Source of the DNA: Schistocephalus solidus
Taxonomy: Eukaryota; Platyhelminthes; Cestoda; Diphyllobothriidea; Diphyllobothriidae
Length of the DNA stretch: 64,000 bases
NCBI GenBank assembly: GCA_017591395.1
Contig: WEDG01004641.1
Coordinates: forward strand, 1 to 64,000
Reading direction: 5' to 3'
Both the position numbers and the translations under genes were made by a program. Shown here in pieces: positions 11,851 to 23,957 of the stretch (position 1 is the first letter of the stretch; the number at the start of each line of letters is the position of its first letter). Below the pieces are notes generated by a model. It was not told where the DNA came from, ran no database searches, and worked only from the letters and a program-made list of their open reading frames with translations.

Positions 11851-11881
11851 GCCTAGCAAGGTACAAAAGGCATAATTTTTG

Positions 11882-11887
11882 AATAAA
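11882..11887 (+). terminator. RPL4 polyadenylation signal AATAAA
   Basis: A canonical AATAAA lies 31 nt after the annotated stop and 6 nt after the alternative-frame stop at 11873-11875. This implies a very short 3' UTR. Confidence 0.8.
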
Positions 11888-11889
11888 AA

Positions 11890-12835
11890 GATTTGGTAAT
11901 TCCGTCAACATTTTGCCTGTGGTTCCTGCTAGTTTATCTTTTGGGCTCTACTCGGACAGGAAGATATGAAAGGGTCAATCGTTTATACCTGCAGTTTTTC
12001 CCGTCCTTATGTCTACCTGGTTTAGTTCGCAGTTTTAATTCTGACTTTGGGGCGTTAGGCAAGCCCTACTCTGTCGACCGAGGCCACTACATTCGAGGCT
12101 GTCCTTTATTTCACAAATATTTGGTGCCGTCGCTGATATCGTTTGGTTTCATACGCAACTGAAGTTAGTCGAGTAGGGGGCTGCACAAATTTTATGTAAC
12201 CGGTGCTATATTTTAATTGCTGTCTGCCTCTTATTCAACTGTTACCTGAGTTGAGTATTTTTGCTAGGTGGGGGCATATATTGCTTTCTTTTTGTTCACT
12301 GCGAATTTCTAACACAAGCAGCCAGTTGCTTTAATCGGAATCTGGGATATGCCACATTAAGGCCCGTTCTACCAAACTAAATCAATTTTGTTGTGCCTAT
12401 ATGATCAACGCTTTGCCGGAAAATCTTGCTTTCATCTCTGGAAGGTATGATTTTTATAGTCCCGTTGTGCATTCGTTTATCGCCCGCCGCTCAAAGAATC
12501 TTTCCTGCGATTGTCTCATCGCTTGATAACCAAGGGCTACACCGCTTAAGTAGCGGTGGGCACCCATTCGAGCAGCGGGCAGCTTGGGCGCTCTCTACGA
12601 CGCGGGCATTGTTTGTTGGACGCCGTTCGACAAGTTCTGAGTGGGCTAATCTACGGGCGCACCTTGATTCGCCAGTGTTTCAAGAAGTAAGATCGTTTGT
12701 ACATGTCTGAAAGTCTACATCATCCAAACTAAAATTTTCACCCGCAGGACGTCTCAGTGTCGTAACATTTTGGAAAACAGGCTAAGGCTCAAGATCCGAG
12801 GACTTGCTTTTGCACTCAAGCCCATTTCGAAGTGA
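11890..12835. other. No gene seen downstream of RPL4
   Basis: Only short ORFs. A 94-codon frame at 12426-12710 lies in a GC-richer patch and ends next to a GTAAGA string, but its product matches nothing I recognise. Confidence 0.45.
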
Positions 12836-12839
12836 TCTT

Positions 12840-14480
12840 TTAATTTCTGGTGTCAGCTGAGTGAATTCCCGAATGCAGTGGACGGTGCTGTGGTGATAGG
12901 ATAAGGTCAGTAATCCAATAGTCGTCTGCCCATTCATCGAGTTCGATTCCGAAACGATTACTTCAACTCACGGGCCAACGAGACTGGGTTTCCAACTGAA
13001 TGTGGATTCAGTGGCTTCATATTTACTTAGCGACGCATTCTTGGATTCCGCTGTTGCTTGCAACACCAGTCATCTACGTCGCTGGCTTCGCCGCAGCGCT
13101 GCTCCCGTTCATCATGGATATATGGTATACTCATGAAATTCACCACTACGATCAAAGGCTTTTATCGCTCAACGACTGCGAGTTCTGGCGAACAAGAATT
13201 TCTCAACAGTTATTTATTTTGTCTGGTGCTCAAGAGCGTTCGCTATGCCCATATTATCCGATTACGCCATTGACTAGGTTATCGGAAGCGCTCAGAACTT
13301 TTAACGGCATCGGATTTGCACATCGGAGTCTTATAATTGACCTTGACTGTGCCGGTAGCCTCCTGCTAGCGCGGAGCTATGATGACGCACAAAATATGTC
13401 ACAGGTCAACTGGATCGTTCGGGTTGGGGCCTTAGAATGGAAGGAGGGGTCGACCGCTCAGCGCATTTTCTTCATTGTAAACAATCGGACGCGATTGAAG
13501 TTATCAGGATGCTCTAAGAGCTGTGGTTTGGAAGTTCGCGATCTGGCGGGATAATTCGGACCCCGCATGCATCTCAGCTTTTGTGGAGTGACCGACCGGT
13601 GGTCTAAGAGTCAGGTTACGGTGGCTCTTTAATTTGGGATCCGAGCCGGTGTGGTGGCACACCTAGGAGCGGTTCTGGCCGCTCCCAGCGCTTGCGCCCT
13701 CCCCACCCATTTTTCTTAATCATGACACCGGTGTTAGGTGATCGAAGAGGGTAAAGTGCGGTAGATGTAGCGAAAGTCTGTTACCAATATACACTAAATC
13801 ACGCGCAATTCACGGTTCCCGTGCCACCTTGCTGTGGTGCAAACGGTGGACCTCACAGAAACTGACTCGAATTGTCGGGTCGCTAATTCGATTTACCCAT
13901 CAACGGTTTCTGAGGTAAACGCACCCACGGGAATTAGTGGCCGTCTGCTCAAAGAACTTTGTAGTACCTGAGGGCGAAGCTGATATCAAATGGTTACAGT
14001 AAAGTTCTAATCATGCCGGTCGTCGGTGTCGCTCTTAGGGTCTCATCAATCCTTAAAAAGTGTGCGGAACCGGTCCGACTTCTCCCGACATAAAGGTCTG
14101 TGGTTGTTCGGCGTCTGTCAGGTCGATCCTGTATGGTTGTAAACGTTGGCATGTGCGCCTGGAAGGCGAGTTAAAACTGGAGGTATATGATCACCGGTGA
14201 CATAACACTGGTTCGATGCTAGGATGAAGTGGCAGCTTTGCAAGGATAGCTTAGGTAGTCCGAGACTGGAAACTGGGGTAGGTTTGGACACGTGCTTCGT
14301 CATGCGCATCCCGAGTTCAGTGTTACTACTCTTGATACGGCGTCACTTACAATTTGAAGGCATCGAAGTGGTCCACTAAGAACCTGATCTAGCACAGTTC
14401 ATTCACATTTTGCGGTGATTCTCGGTCTCCAGCTCCGCTGCCGCAGGTCACCATATGCGGAAAGGCACGCTCCTCAACAT
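12840..14480 (+). pseudogene. RTE-like LINE RT and C-terminus, interrupted
   Basis: Order of blocks on the plus strand, across several frames: an ETGFPTECGFSGFIFT region corresponding to GFRPGRG...IFTLR (about 12980-13030), then IKGFYRSTTA (about 13165-13190). Next are WRTRISQQLFILSG, ALRTFNGIGFAH and LIIDLDCAGS, a decayed LDYADD motif C (about 13330-13360), then SYDDAQNM. A foreign repeat intervenes (13436-13890). The element resumes with YLRAKLISNGYSK (about 13968), LYGCKRWHVRLE (14131) and FGHVLRHAHPEFSVTTLD, the usual LYGCETW and RWFGHVLR tail of RTE-like elements. It ends near 14480. The YADD to CAGS change and the stops show it is dead. Confidence 0.75.
13436..13890 (+). repeat. LINE-tail repeat nested in the RTE remnant
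   Basis: Matches the tail family best seen at 48541-49740, with GCTCAGCGCAT, AAGAGCTGTGGTTTGGAAG, GAGCCGGTGTGGTGGCAC, ACGCGCAATTCAC and ACGGTGGACCTCA. RTE coding sequence stops at its left edge and resumes after its right edge, so it inserted into the RTE copy. Edges are approximate. Confidence 0.78.
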
Positions 14481-14489
14481 TATCTCGGC

Positions 14490-17400
14490 CAGATAGGTTG
14501 CGCCGTACCCATTATAGTGGTTGCTCCCTTACTTGCGGCCAACACTCGAGGACCACCTCCGAAGTGGTTTGGTGTTGATCATGAATTTTATGCAGACTGT
14601 TACCTCTGGAAAAGAAAAGTAGGTGTATGAACCGGAAGTGCTTGTGTATAAAATGGAAGGCCGACAGTTAATGACCCAGTATTTTATACGCGAGTCCTGA
14701 TAGATCTGCATTATGGATACTGGAAACCTTAAGACTTATAACGTGATGGGCGTAAACAGATACGAAGTTCTACATTCGGTTTTGTGTGCTCAGGTGTGGG
14801 AACTGTCTGGCGCAATCTTCCTGACGCGTTGGCACATTGAGGTATTTGGCTAAATATATTGTTAGTCATGGCGTGTGAATGCGGATTTCGTCCCTATGTA
14901 ATTTGTTTCTTATTATTAATCCCTCTATGGTGCCTGGTATTTTTCAAACGCGTTAGCCATCTTCCATGCTACGGATGTTTTGCCACGCTATCGGCACTAG
15001 TCAAGTGATAGATTGAGGCTTCGTTCATTAAGGTTATGGACACGGTTAAAAAGGGACAGATGTTCATGTGCCTCTTACTAGGCGAGATCGAATTTGACAG
15101 GAGCCAAGCATCGAGTCCCGGGTCCTTATTTGGAGGAAGAGCGATCGATTGCTGTAGATCGCCGTACTTATTCGACTTCTTGAATATTTGCACCGTCAGA
15201 GGCAGTAGCAGGAGCAGAAAAGGACTAACTACTGCTTACTTACTTGTTGACCGCGTGCGTCCTCATTAGGGAACGGAGCCTCCGTCAGATATTGACAACA
15301 AATTGAGGCTAACAAGAGATATGTATCCGTGCCGTTCTGTGATCGATTTTCGGGCTGTGGACTTTAAACAACTATCGACGTATGTTATTATTGGTTTCAC
15401 CAGCAAATCTTCATATCAGTCGCCTGTGTTTAGCATAGCGAGTAACCTTCGATGGCCTGGCTGCCAAAGTGTGAACCACCGCCTGTAAAAGTAACTACGC
15501 TATTATAAAGTCAAGGGTACGTTGTTGGGTGCTAGTCAATCTTTAGTGCTGAAACCCATAGTCCTTGGGGCCGATCTTGCTACCTAAAGGTTTATTTTTC
15601 AACTGAATCCGGGAAACCGTTAATCGTCGGTGTGGATGTCTTTAGGTTATGGCAGCTCAGCACACGTGAGACCCAAAAGGTAGAAACCAGGTCACTTGTC
15701 GCCCGAAATAAAGAGATAATCGTTACTGCAGTCCGCAAGATGGCTGTGGGGATATTTTACTCCACCCATATGTGGACCAACGGCCACAGCGCATCAACCC
15801 ACCAACTGTCTGCCTGGTCATTTCTAGTTAAGTTTGATAGTCATGACGCCTCTCCCACACCTCTGGACATTTTAGTTAATACGAGAAAACCATGAGTAAT
15901 GACTTCCGTGAAACGGCCAATCCATCAAATTGGCAGCAATTGACCAAGCGTGATGTGAGTTGAGATGTGATAGAAGTTCACCTTGATGACACACCGGTGT
16001 GTGTATTTGACGGCCAGGTCGACTTCGCTGGAGTCAGGGAGCAGGCTTGTATTTGTTGTGATCCGAAGTTTTAATTAAAAGTATACTCCTCCAACCACTG
16101 TGCACGGAGACGGGCAAACTCTAGTCCTAATTGGCAAATGAGAAATTTGTTCGACTTTCAACGCGGTGATTTGGGTCTTATTTTATCGACCAGCCAAGCC
16201 GAAAGGTCTGTAAGGAATTTCATTAAGAGATTGTGGTACGCTGACGTTTCATAGGGCAAATTGGTGGGCTGAACCGATTTCGATTACATGAGAGCACAAT
16301 GGATTGACGACTGAAGCGTGAAACAGATGTGGAAATGTTGCATATAGTGCACTAATTTGCGAAATCTGTCGAAGTGCGACAGGGTCTGTGAGATATCAGC
16401 TGAAACCAGAAAATCGAGAATTCATTGACGGAAGACGGCGCTGGAGGTGCCCCGGAGATTATTTCGGGTTATTCGGTAGGACGTCCGATGACCATCCTGC
16501 CGCCGTAGTACAAGCCTTCCACTGGAATCTGGAAATCCCACTCATATGGCGGAATGGCCGATTGCAATGGCGTCATCTACTCGGGGACTTAAGTAATCAC
16601 TGTGCGACATAGGCTCCTCAATATGGAATGAAAAGAGGAGGGGATGTGGCATTTTTCCCAAAAGTATTGTGGATGGAAGATAATTTGCACTCTTCGGGTT
16701 TGATAAGCGGAGTTTTTAAAGGGGGTCTGCAAATTAGACAACAAACCAGCTGGGATGGGCAGATTTCGATAATTTATTTAGGAGAACGTTGCCTTGAAAA
16801 GTAAGATAAGGAGAAGGGAAATCCAATTTATTTGTAGGGGGGGGGGGGGGGGGTGGAATTGAGCCTTATGGAAAAAAATTACAAATGCACGGCCGGAAAA
16901 AGATGCACACGGAGTTCGCAATATGATGACTGAATGCCGGAGACTAATGTGGTTTGGATGGATGACCTCCAAGACGAATGTGGTAGGCTTCACTGTGAAC
17001 GTCTCGAAAGTCTCCGCCAAAGGTGGTCGGGTGGGCGTTTTACCCAGTTCTTCGACTCAGTGAGAGAAAGAAATGATCTATACATTGAAGTTGGTATATG
17101 CTGTCTGTAGTTTGTGTTCATAGCTACGAGGCTTTTCGTCTGCACTACGTCGGGAACGTTGCCGAATTGAATTGGTCAGCCATTAAAATGCAATACGCGA
17201 GCAATACTCTCTAGATCTTTGTCTTTTGTCTTGTCCACACACTGCAAAGGGTTTGGGGTCAATACGTGCAATAGGCTTCCGGTTACTTTATGAGTAGGCA
17301 CTTGGGAAGAAGGATTAGGGTACAAAATAGCATTTATGGATAGGAGTGATCCTAGGTTTGAGTGAACACATGTAAGCTGAAGAGGACTTTAGGGAAATTA

Positions 17401-18120
17401 TGTTCATTTTGAATATCCTTTTCCGTTTCAGGCAACAACCATGGACCTAAAGCACATGGTCGTAGGTCGAACGATACCGGACTCGACCGAAGAAGGCACA
17501 GCCTCCATGACTAATTGGGTCTCAAATCAGTAATTTCTTAAGTTGGGGGGTCCGTTAAACGCGCTAGAACTTTGCACATCCGGGTAGGGGAGGAATAAAA
17601 CAATAGACAACATCTGACCTGAAGCATTCCATTGCTGTCGGGTGGGCAATTTTGTCGTTATACACCACCTCACAGTACCCTACACATGAAATGTGACTTC
17701 CTTCCTCACTTAACTGTTTAACTTGACCCTCCATGTAATGTTAGGACTGTTCGACAGAAGGCGTCCCAATAGATAGCATCCCCTCTCCAGCACTGACGGC
17801 CTGTCTGCATATGATACTTAAACAGGTGTGGCGAAACATAGCATCACGACTAGAAGTAAATGGCAGTATTTCAGGTCTATCTATTGGTAAGAAAGAAGAC
17901 TGGTCACGTATTTTCATCACAAAGGATCCCGTGGCGAACAACGCCACCTAATCCCGGATGCACTTCCCCGCAGCCACTCAACCGACCTCAACTCGGACAC
18001 ACGTGCGTCCAGACAGTCGCGACCGTCCTCACCCCACTTGAACACCCCACCCCTCGATCGATGCAACATGCACCACTATACACACCATCACCGGGGTAAT
18101 GCAACACACACCACAGAACT
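14490..18120. other. No gene seen
   Basis: No domain-bearing frame was recognised on either strand. The longest ORFs are below 90 codons and resemble nothing known to me. It contains one poly-G run at 16837-16853. Confidence 0.45.
16837..16853 (+). repeat. Poly-G run, 17 nt
   Basis: Uninterrupted run of 17 G between TTTGTA and TGGAATT. Prone to length errors in sequencing. Confidence 0.95.
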
Positions 18121-18129
18121 ATTTAAGGA

Positions 18130-18800
18130 GCTGCCACCTCTATCTCATTCTCTCTCAGGCATGGCTGGACACCGTCAACACTAGCCCTGGCTTAGCCAGT
18201 GGCTTCTGCTGCCTGAGACAGCAACACACATATCTGTGCACACCACATTCCTCCACCCGTTTTCCTGTCTTATGCTGTCAATCGAGACGACCTGCTTATT
18301 ATAGTGCTCATTCCTTAAACTCGACAAACGCATTACGCGGATCACGGCTTCTAACGAAAGGCGTAGTCCAACAGTCGCCGGTGACACGAACGAGCTTGCA
18401 TCCGCATTTTCCTCTCACCTTCTGCTGTATACGCACCTGCAACAGGAAGAAGCCTTTACGGTTGCGGCTGCTGACTCTGTGATGGCCTAGCACTCCCGAC
18501 CAGATAGCGAGACCTGCGTCCTCTCTGATGCTGATGTCACCAAGGACAACCAGTCTGACACGGTAGTTAGGAGAGTGGCACTCGTCCCTTTCGTCGTTAG
18601 GGCTTGTCATTTTGGAGCTAAAGGGAATGCCCGCTACAGTAAACCGTGTACCCCGCAACTTCATAAATCGATTGCCGTTGATCGTGGTAGTTTGCTCGCG
18701 ATGATTCACGTTGTACCATCTTGTAGGTAACCAGTTCTCAGGGCAGAAGAGCTGTCCTCCCTTCCGGCCATTGGCTCGACGAAAAAAGAATGATAATTTC
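18130..18800 (-). pseudogene. Decayed endonuclease fragment of the zinc-finger LINE family
   Basis: The minus strand reads LVVLGDISIRE, AIWSGVLGHHRVSSRNRKGF and WTTPFVRSRDPRNAFV, partly in a 133-codon frame (18709-18308). These align in order with [28 protein letters not shown] and the [17 protein letters not shown] block of the EN in the copy at 44230-45040. A GRKGGQLFCPENWLPTRW segment near 18770 corresponds to [14 protein letters not shown]. Catalytic GDFN has become GDIS. No RT follows, so this is an internal fragment. Confidence 0.68.
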
Positions 18801-18809
18801 TGATGGACT

Positions 18810-19690
18810 AAAAGAGTCGTTGGAGTCCTCTGCTCTCATTTGCCACATATACTACAGTGGATGCTGGTTAACTGGGACACTACAGAATGAAACCACACCG
18901 ATCTTCTTATGTGGTTGCTACACAATGCTATTTGCTGAGCTGCAAGTTGTATGGAAGATAAAGACGGTCCTATATCGAACAGTAGGAAAATAGTCCATAT
19001 TTAGCAATAGTGAACAGGCAAATCTCTGGTAATTTCGCTGCCAGAATGCACCTATATCTTCTTACTACTTCCAGCACTTTCATCCCCAATGAATGTTGGC
19101 GCTAAGATATATTCGGCAGCCTCATGAAGAAGGCAAATAACGGAGTCCTATTCTTTATTAGTAAGTCACTGTTCCCCTCATTTAAGTAAAAACTATGACA
19201 GTAGAAGTGTACCTATTTTTATTAAATATCAACATTCTTGTTGAATTTGAATTATTGTAGGTGTCCGTCTCGTATTTCTGTGTTTCGCGGGACAGACATG
19301 TCGATATTTACATTGGAAGACTCTTTCCGGTGACAATCGGCTCTGTGAAATCCCATTGAGCAAAACTGGGGTGATGATGTAATATGCAAGTTTAATGAGC
19401 AAACCTAAACCAATTAGCTATGTACCTGGTGGGAAGAGGGTTTACGGGTGTGGCAAAAGGTGCCGGTAAACCCAGGATGATGGAGGTGGGAAAATAGCGT
19501 TGTTTAAGTACTCCCAAGAGGCCTAATGACAAGAGCGTGAAAATGCAAACGCAAGATCGTAGGCTCATTACCTCGGACTTGAAAGTGTGGAGCTAGCCAA
19601 CAGCCAATATGGTGTAAGTGTTCTGCGAAAGAACCCACACAGATGAAACACCACAACATGGTGCCTATAAAAATGGCAAAATACAGTTAT
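18810..19690. other. No gene seen
   Basis: Short ORFs only. No repeat match to the rest of the window was noticed. Confidence 0.4.
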
Positions 19691-19699
19691 TCGGCAGCG

Positions 19700-20015
19700 C
19701 TTGTGACGGTAGGTAGGACAGAGGAATGCAGCGAGCAGGCAGTTTGCCCCATTGAAAGCGATGAACATCAAAGCCGTTAGCCCTATCTTGTAATCCTCAA
19801 CACTAACCATCAACCCTAAAACTAAATCTAAACAACAACCATAACCCTAAGTCTTATTTCAGATCTCTAATCCGTTGACATAACCCTAAGCCCTAAACCC
19901 TCACCTTCAACACCAAGTCCTAGCTCCTAAGCCTAGCCTTTATCCTTAGCTCTAGTCCTAACCCTAGCCCTAAACCTTAACCCTAACCCATAGCTCTTTA
20001 ACTCTAAGCCTGGCA
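19700..20015 (-). repeat. Degenerate CCCTAA telomere-like block
   Basis: From about 19795 the sequence is a run of CCCTAA-like hexamers with many substitutions (AACCCTAAAACT, ATAACCCTAAG, CCTAACCCTAGCCC, TTAACCCTAACCC). Upstream, 19700-19728 (CTTGTGACGG...AGGACAGAGGAATG) resembles the terminal inverted repeat of the element at 57249-57640. This may be a broken copy of that family; no matching right end was found. Confidence 0.65.
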
Positions 20016-20029
20016 CTAAGCTGAACGCA

Positions 20030-22625
20030 TGACTAGGAATGAGCAAAATTTAGGTGGGGTTGGAGTGAGCTTACCGAAATGACCCAGAAGTGGCCGCATA
20101 TCCAATCGGCACCCATTTTCTTAAGTTAGCGTATGAGCACATAAGGTGTCCATGTTTTCGGGGGCCAATAGAGATCAGGGCAATAAATAACATCCTCCCC
20201 GAGTATTTTCGTTTTCCTCTCTGTATAGTAATGGTAAAATGAAATTGCACTTTAATACTGTACAGTAAATTGCAGTGTCCTTTTTAAAATTCTTTTGGGA
20301 CAACCCTTTCCGACTCCACTAGGATCCTGTTCCTGTCCTGTGGAGAGATTAGTGCCTAAAAGAAAGCAAAAGCGAAGAAGCTATTTTGTTTCCAGAAACA
20401 AAAAAAGAGAAAGAAAAAGTATCTTGCTGCCGCACTTCACATTAAAAGGCTAGTGCTTTGTAATCGATTCTGTTCAGTCAGAGGATGGTGCCACAATTTT
20501 GACATCCCAGGCATAGATTGTGCCAGTCCATATTGTACGAAGTGTTGATTGCTTGGCGCATACAAATATAGTTAAGTTTGTGAGATTCAAGTACGATGCG
20601 CTTCTATTTATTTTAAAAACGGGAAGAAGTGCTGAATTTTTTTTAAACTACATAAATATTGCCTAGCAAGAACCAGGCACTATATCGGGTCGGATTGACA
20701 CAACCGAAACCACCCGAGAATGTTGTGAGAGACGTACGTCCAGTTTTCTCGTTGTCAGCTCTTTTAGTAATGTTTACGGAATACCAGGTCACCCACGAAG
20801 GCGCGAAGCCCTCATACCATTATGTGTGAGCAACGCGCCCGATTTTCTGTCTGACACGCTTTCTTTCGTCCCAGAAAATAGTAATTTTTGCTTATTCGCT
20901 TAACCAAATAAATTCTCAGATATATCGAAGTCATTAGGGTTCCGCCAGCGTCTTCATCGTTATGTGTAGATAGGGATAAATGAGCGTGGGTCAGAAAACG
21001 AACATAAATGGAACTTGATAATGTCTTGATCCACATGCGATGACTCGTTTCTCCTCCGGTATAGACCTCCTCAGACCTCTTCAGAAACAATCACATCCGA
21101 AATATGATTCCTGTTAACATAATGCTCCTCTTTTTGCAAAATATTATGCAAATTGGGCTAGCCCTCGTAGAATGGTTAGGCAAGCCGTATTGATTTTGGT
21201 CAATGCGGGTGGAATAACTTTCGAGTAATGCTTATCAGGGTAAGATTTACTCTCAACCACCCCAAGCAAGGTTTATATAGTTTACTGCACTACGTGCAAC
21301 GCTTAAGTAGTTACTAATAATTCGGGACATCTAATCTGGGTCTGACTAATATGCACCAGCTGCACGGGCGAACGCAACCCCCGAGAGAATTTTTCAATAG
21401 ACGTTATGAGAAGTCGTAAACGCATAGATTCCCGTGCGGACAGGTGAGTGCATAAGCGTGCACCAAGCTTCATTTATTTCGGTGTGGCACAGTATATGAA
21501 CTTCCCGGTAGCCAGGGGATAATTTATTAACTTACTCTGCAGCTATATGCATTGTGTAATTAACAAGCGTCGGTTACCTAACCCAATTTTCTCAGCGTAA
21601 CTCTCCACCGTATGTCTAAAATGCTCAAACACGCAAAGCACCGGAATCAGTTGCACCTGCCTCGTTCTGGTATCGCTCAGTGCACACTAGTTGTCGAATG
21701 TAAGACGATAATACTTGCTCGTAGAGATCCACAAAGAAGAAGTGATTGAACAGTTCGCCTTCAGCACGATATTTGATGCCCACGCTGGGGTATTTTTCTC
21801 AGCACATTTCACAATAGCCGAAGAGATCATGAAGCTGTCGAGGCTTTGAAAACTGCACAAAACTATGTCGATTCAGTGATCCGAAAGAATTTTCTCAGAT
21901 TATTACATCACGTGCACTTATTTCTCTGGACAGCTAAATGACTTCATTATCTTCCAGAAAATACTCGTTTTCACTGTAACATTGGCCCTGGTCCGAGAAA
22001 CACTTTAATAGGACGTCTGCTATGCCTTAATCGGTATATCTCAAGCGGCTCTCAGCCAGTGAAGATAATAGTCACTCCATACTTTAGGGACTGCAGTCTT
22101 CAGTAAGAGCCTTTTTTCTCGCCCAAGATTTTCAGCCGCAAGATTCCTGCCACCTCTTCATAATTATCTCCATTTTCCCCGAATTTGTGGACCATTTACT
22201 GCAACATCTTTCGGTTACGTCTCCTGTTAAAACCTCGAAGTTATCCCGTCTGGTAGTTAAACGCCACGGTATCTGTTGCTTTCAACCCAAGAGACGTCAA
22301 AAACCGTGGACTGATCGCCGGAACTGCAGCTCGGCCATAATGTGCTGCATAAAGACCCCCTACTGGCGTCTTCCATCACTGGGTGGCAAACGGGACTTGC
22401 TTCTGATTGCGAAGATTATAGTATACGTTTGCGTTTTCGGGTAAAAGTCAATTGGGAAACCTCTATGCTGAGTTTCTTAATTTACCTGCCGTTTAGCCTT
22501 TTTAGTCTATCCATACAACACATGCATTCCAGCCTTTTCATTCTGCTTCTACCTTAGTCGTATCTGTTTTATTCACCTGAGGGTTTTACTACAAACTGTT
22601 TAGCCACATGTTGCTACAAATGGCG
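20030..22625. other. No gene seen
   Basis: Short ORFs on both strands without recognisable domains, and no repeat match noticed. Confidence 0.4.
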
Positions 22626-22636
22626 TCTTCATCAAT

Positions 22637-22768
22637 AAGGGGTTTTGACAGATTTGAGTAAGTCATTTGACGTAATCTTGAAAAACTCGGGGGCCTCGGT
22701 GGGATTAAAACCCACATTAGCTTGGGAAGGCTTTATTATAGTAAACGCTCTAAAAACCTGAATAGGCC
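22637..22768 (-). repeat. Degenerate tRNA-bearing repeat unit
   Basis: Contains the trailer (GACAGATTTGAGTAAGTCATTTGAC), AAAAACTCGGGGGCCTCGGTGGGATT and a decayed tRNA-like segment at 22692-22768. The box B core is altered (GGATTAAAACCC on the plus strand) and the D-arm is largely lost. The conserved leader of the family is absent. Confidence 0.65.
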
Positions 22769-23204
22769 CATGCAGTTGTAGTTGTATGTGGGCGGTCCAG
22801 ATAGCGGAGGTGGCTGTGGCGAGTGTATGTCAGGTTTGCATTCGAAACCTTGAAGTGTGACATGTTGGCTCATTCTGGCTCTGTCAGGTTCCTGACCAAC
22901 TATTCTTCTATCGTTGATGGTTGCTGTGAGCTGCATTCATTTCGTGCAAATCTGCCCTGTCCGTTAACTCTTTTTTATTTGTTTGGTTAGCGTCGATTCA
23001 GACATAAAGGTTTCTTTTAGCCTTCTCTATTTATAGAGACTCGAGAACTTCAAGAAACGAGGGTACTTCGAAGGAGTTAGACCTTACAATCCACGTCAGC
23101 TATAACAGCTTGTCTCCCGTACAAGTGGGTTACGGTGAGGATGAAATTGAAGCTCATCACGTTGCCTAATCACAGGAGTGAGCAATGTTCATTACGTATA
23201 GAAT

Positions 23205-23360
23205 AACATTACCGATAAAGACAAGGGTGGCTGGAAGGGCAATTTCTGGCTTAATAGCTGTCATCGGTCAGTCATGCCAAACCTCAGATATTGCAATACC
23301 TGAGGCTTGAACCCGCTACATGTCCAACACACTAACCATTGGACCACGGCCTCGTTGTCC
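23205..23360 (-). repeat. tRNA-derived SINE-like repeat (family B), copy 1
   Basis: A body with GGCAATTTCTGGCTTAATAG and GTCATCGGTCAGTCATGCC is followed by a minus-strand tRNA-like segment with an A-box-like TGGTCCAATGG and a B-box-like GGTTCAAGCC. Related copies lie at 28885-29155 and 30290-30547. Confidence 0.65.
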
Positions 23361-23569
23361 TTCCGGTTGCGATCGGGTGATAGTGGGGACGTTCATCGGT
23401 CCGGTTACGGCTAGGTCGTTTAGGCTCAGAAAAGCCTGACTGTTCTTTTCGGACGTTAGAATGCTCATTGTTCTTCAAAAGCCTGCGATAAACACAACTC
23501 AACTTTTATTAGTAGAGGATTTTGGCAGATTTTGAATAATTCATTTGACCCACTTGTGAAAAACTCGGC

Positions 23570-23652
23570 GGCCTCGGTGGGATTCGAACCCACACCAGCA
23601 AGGGGAAGGCTTTCAGTACAGCCAACGCTCTAGCCAACTGAGCTACGAGGCC
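23570..23652 (-). tRNA. tRNA-like gene, unit 1, isotype uncertain
   Basis: 83 nt. Acceptor GGCCTCG pairs perfectly with CGAGGCC. The D-arm is GCTC/GAGC with A box TAGCTCAGTTGG. The T-arm is GTGGG-TTCGAAT-CCCAC with a perfect B box GGTTCGAATCC. The anticodon arm is weak: GGCT/AGCC with a T-T mismatch and an 8-nt loop GTACTGAA. The long variable region resembles a class II tRNA. A TTTTT terminator follows. CCA is not encoded, as in eukaryotes. The poor anticodon arm suggests a pol III-transcribable tRNA-derived repeat rather than a working tRNA. Confidence 0.6.
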
Positions 23653-23875
23653 CCACCGGGAGCCGTGAGTTTAATCACACTTGGGTCAAGTTACCCGCCC
23701 AGCCTACTGCAACGTATGGAATCCACCAATTCTGATACAGCAAGCTGACTGCCCAAGCAGGATTTCCTAAGCAATCAATCTAGAATCCACCAGATGACTA
23801 CCAGGCACAAGTAATTAGTAGAGGATTTTGGCAGATTTTGAATAATTCATTTGACCCACTTGTGAAAAACTCGGC

Positions 23876-23957
23876 GGCCTCGGTGGGATTCGAACCCACG
23901 CCAGCAAGGGGAAGGCTTCAGTACAGCCAACGCTCTAGCCAACTGAGCTACGAGGCC
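23876..23957 (-). tRNA. tRNA-like gene, unit 2, isotype uncertain
   Basis: 82 nt, one base shorter than unit 1 in the anticodon loop, which becomes a standard 7-nt GTACTGA. Folded as class II (stem TGGCT/AGCCT with one T-T pair), the anticodon would be ACT, in the serine AGY box. Eukaryotes normally use GCT there, so the assignment is doubtful. Acceptor, D and T arms and both pol III boxes are intact, and T5 follows the 3' end. Confidence 0.6.

Noticed and set aside
12426..12710. Possible exon followed by a GTAAGA donor
   Set aside because: No recognisable product, no matching neighbouring exon, and one donor-like string is not enough.
13000..13554. 184-codon ORF with a hydrophobic N-terminus, a possible membrane protein
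   Set aside because: Neighbouring frames and internal motifs (IKGFYRSTTA, ALRTFNGIGFAH, SYDDAQNM) show a decayed RTE RT, and its end lies in the nested LINE-tail repeat.
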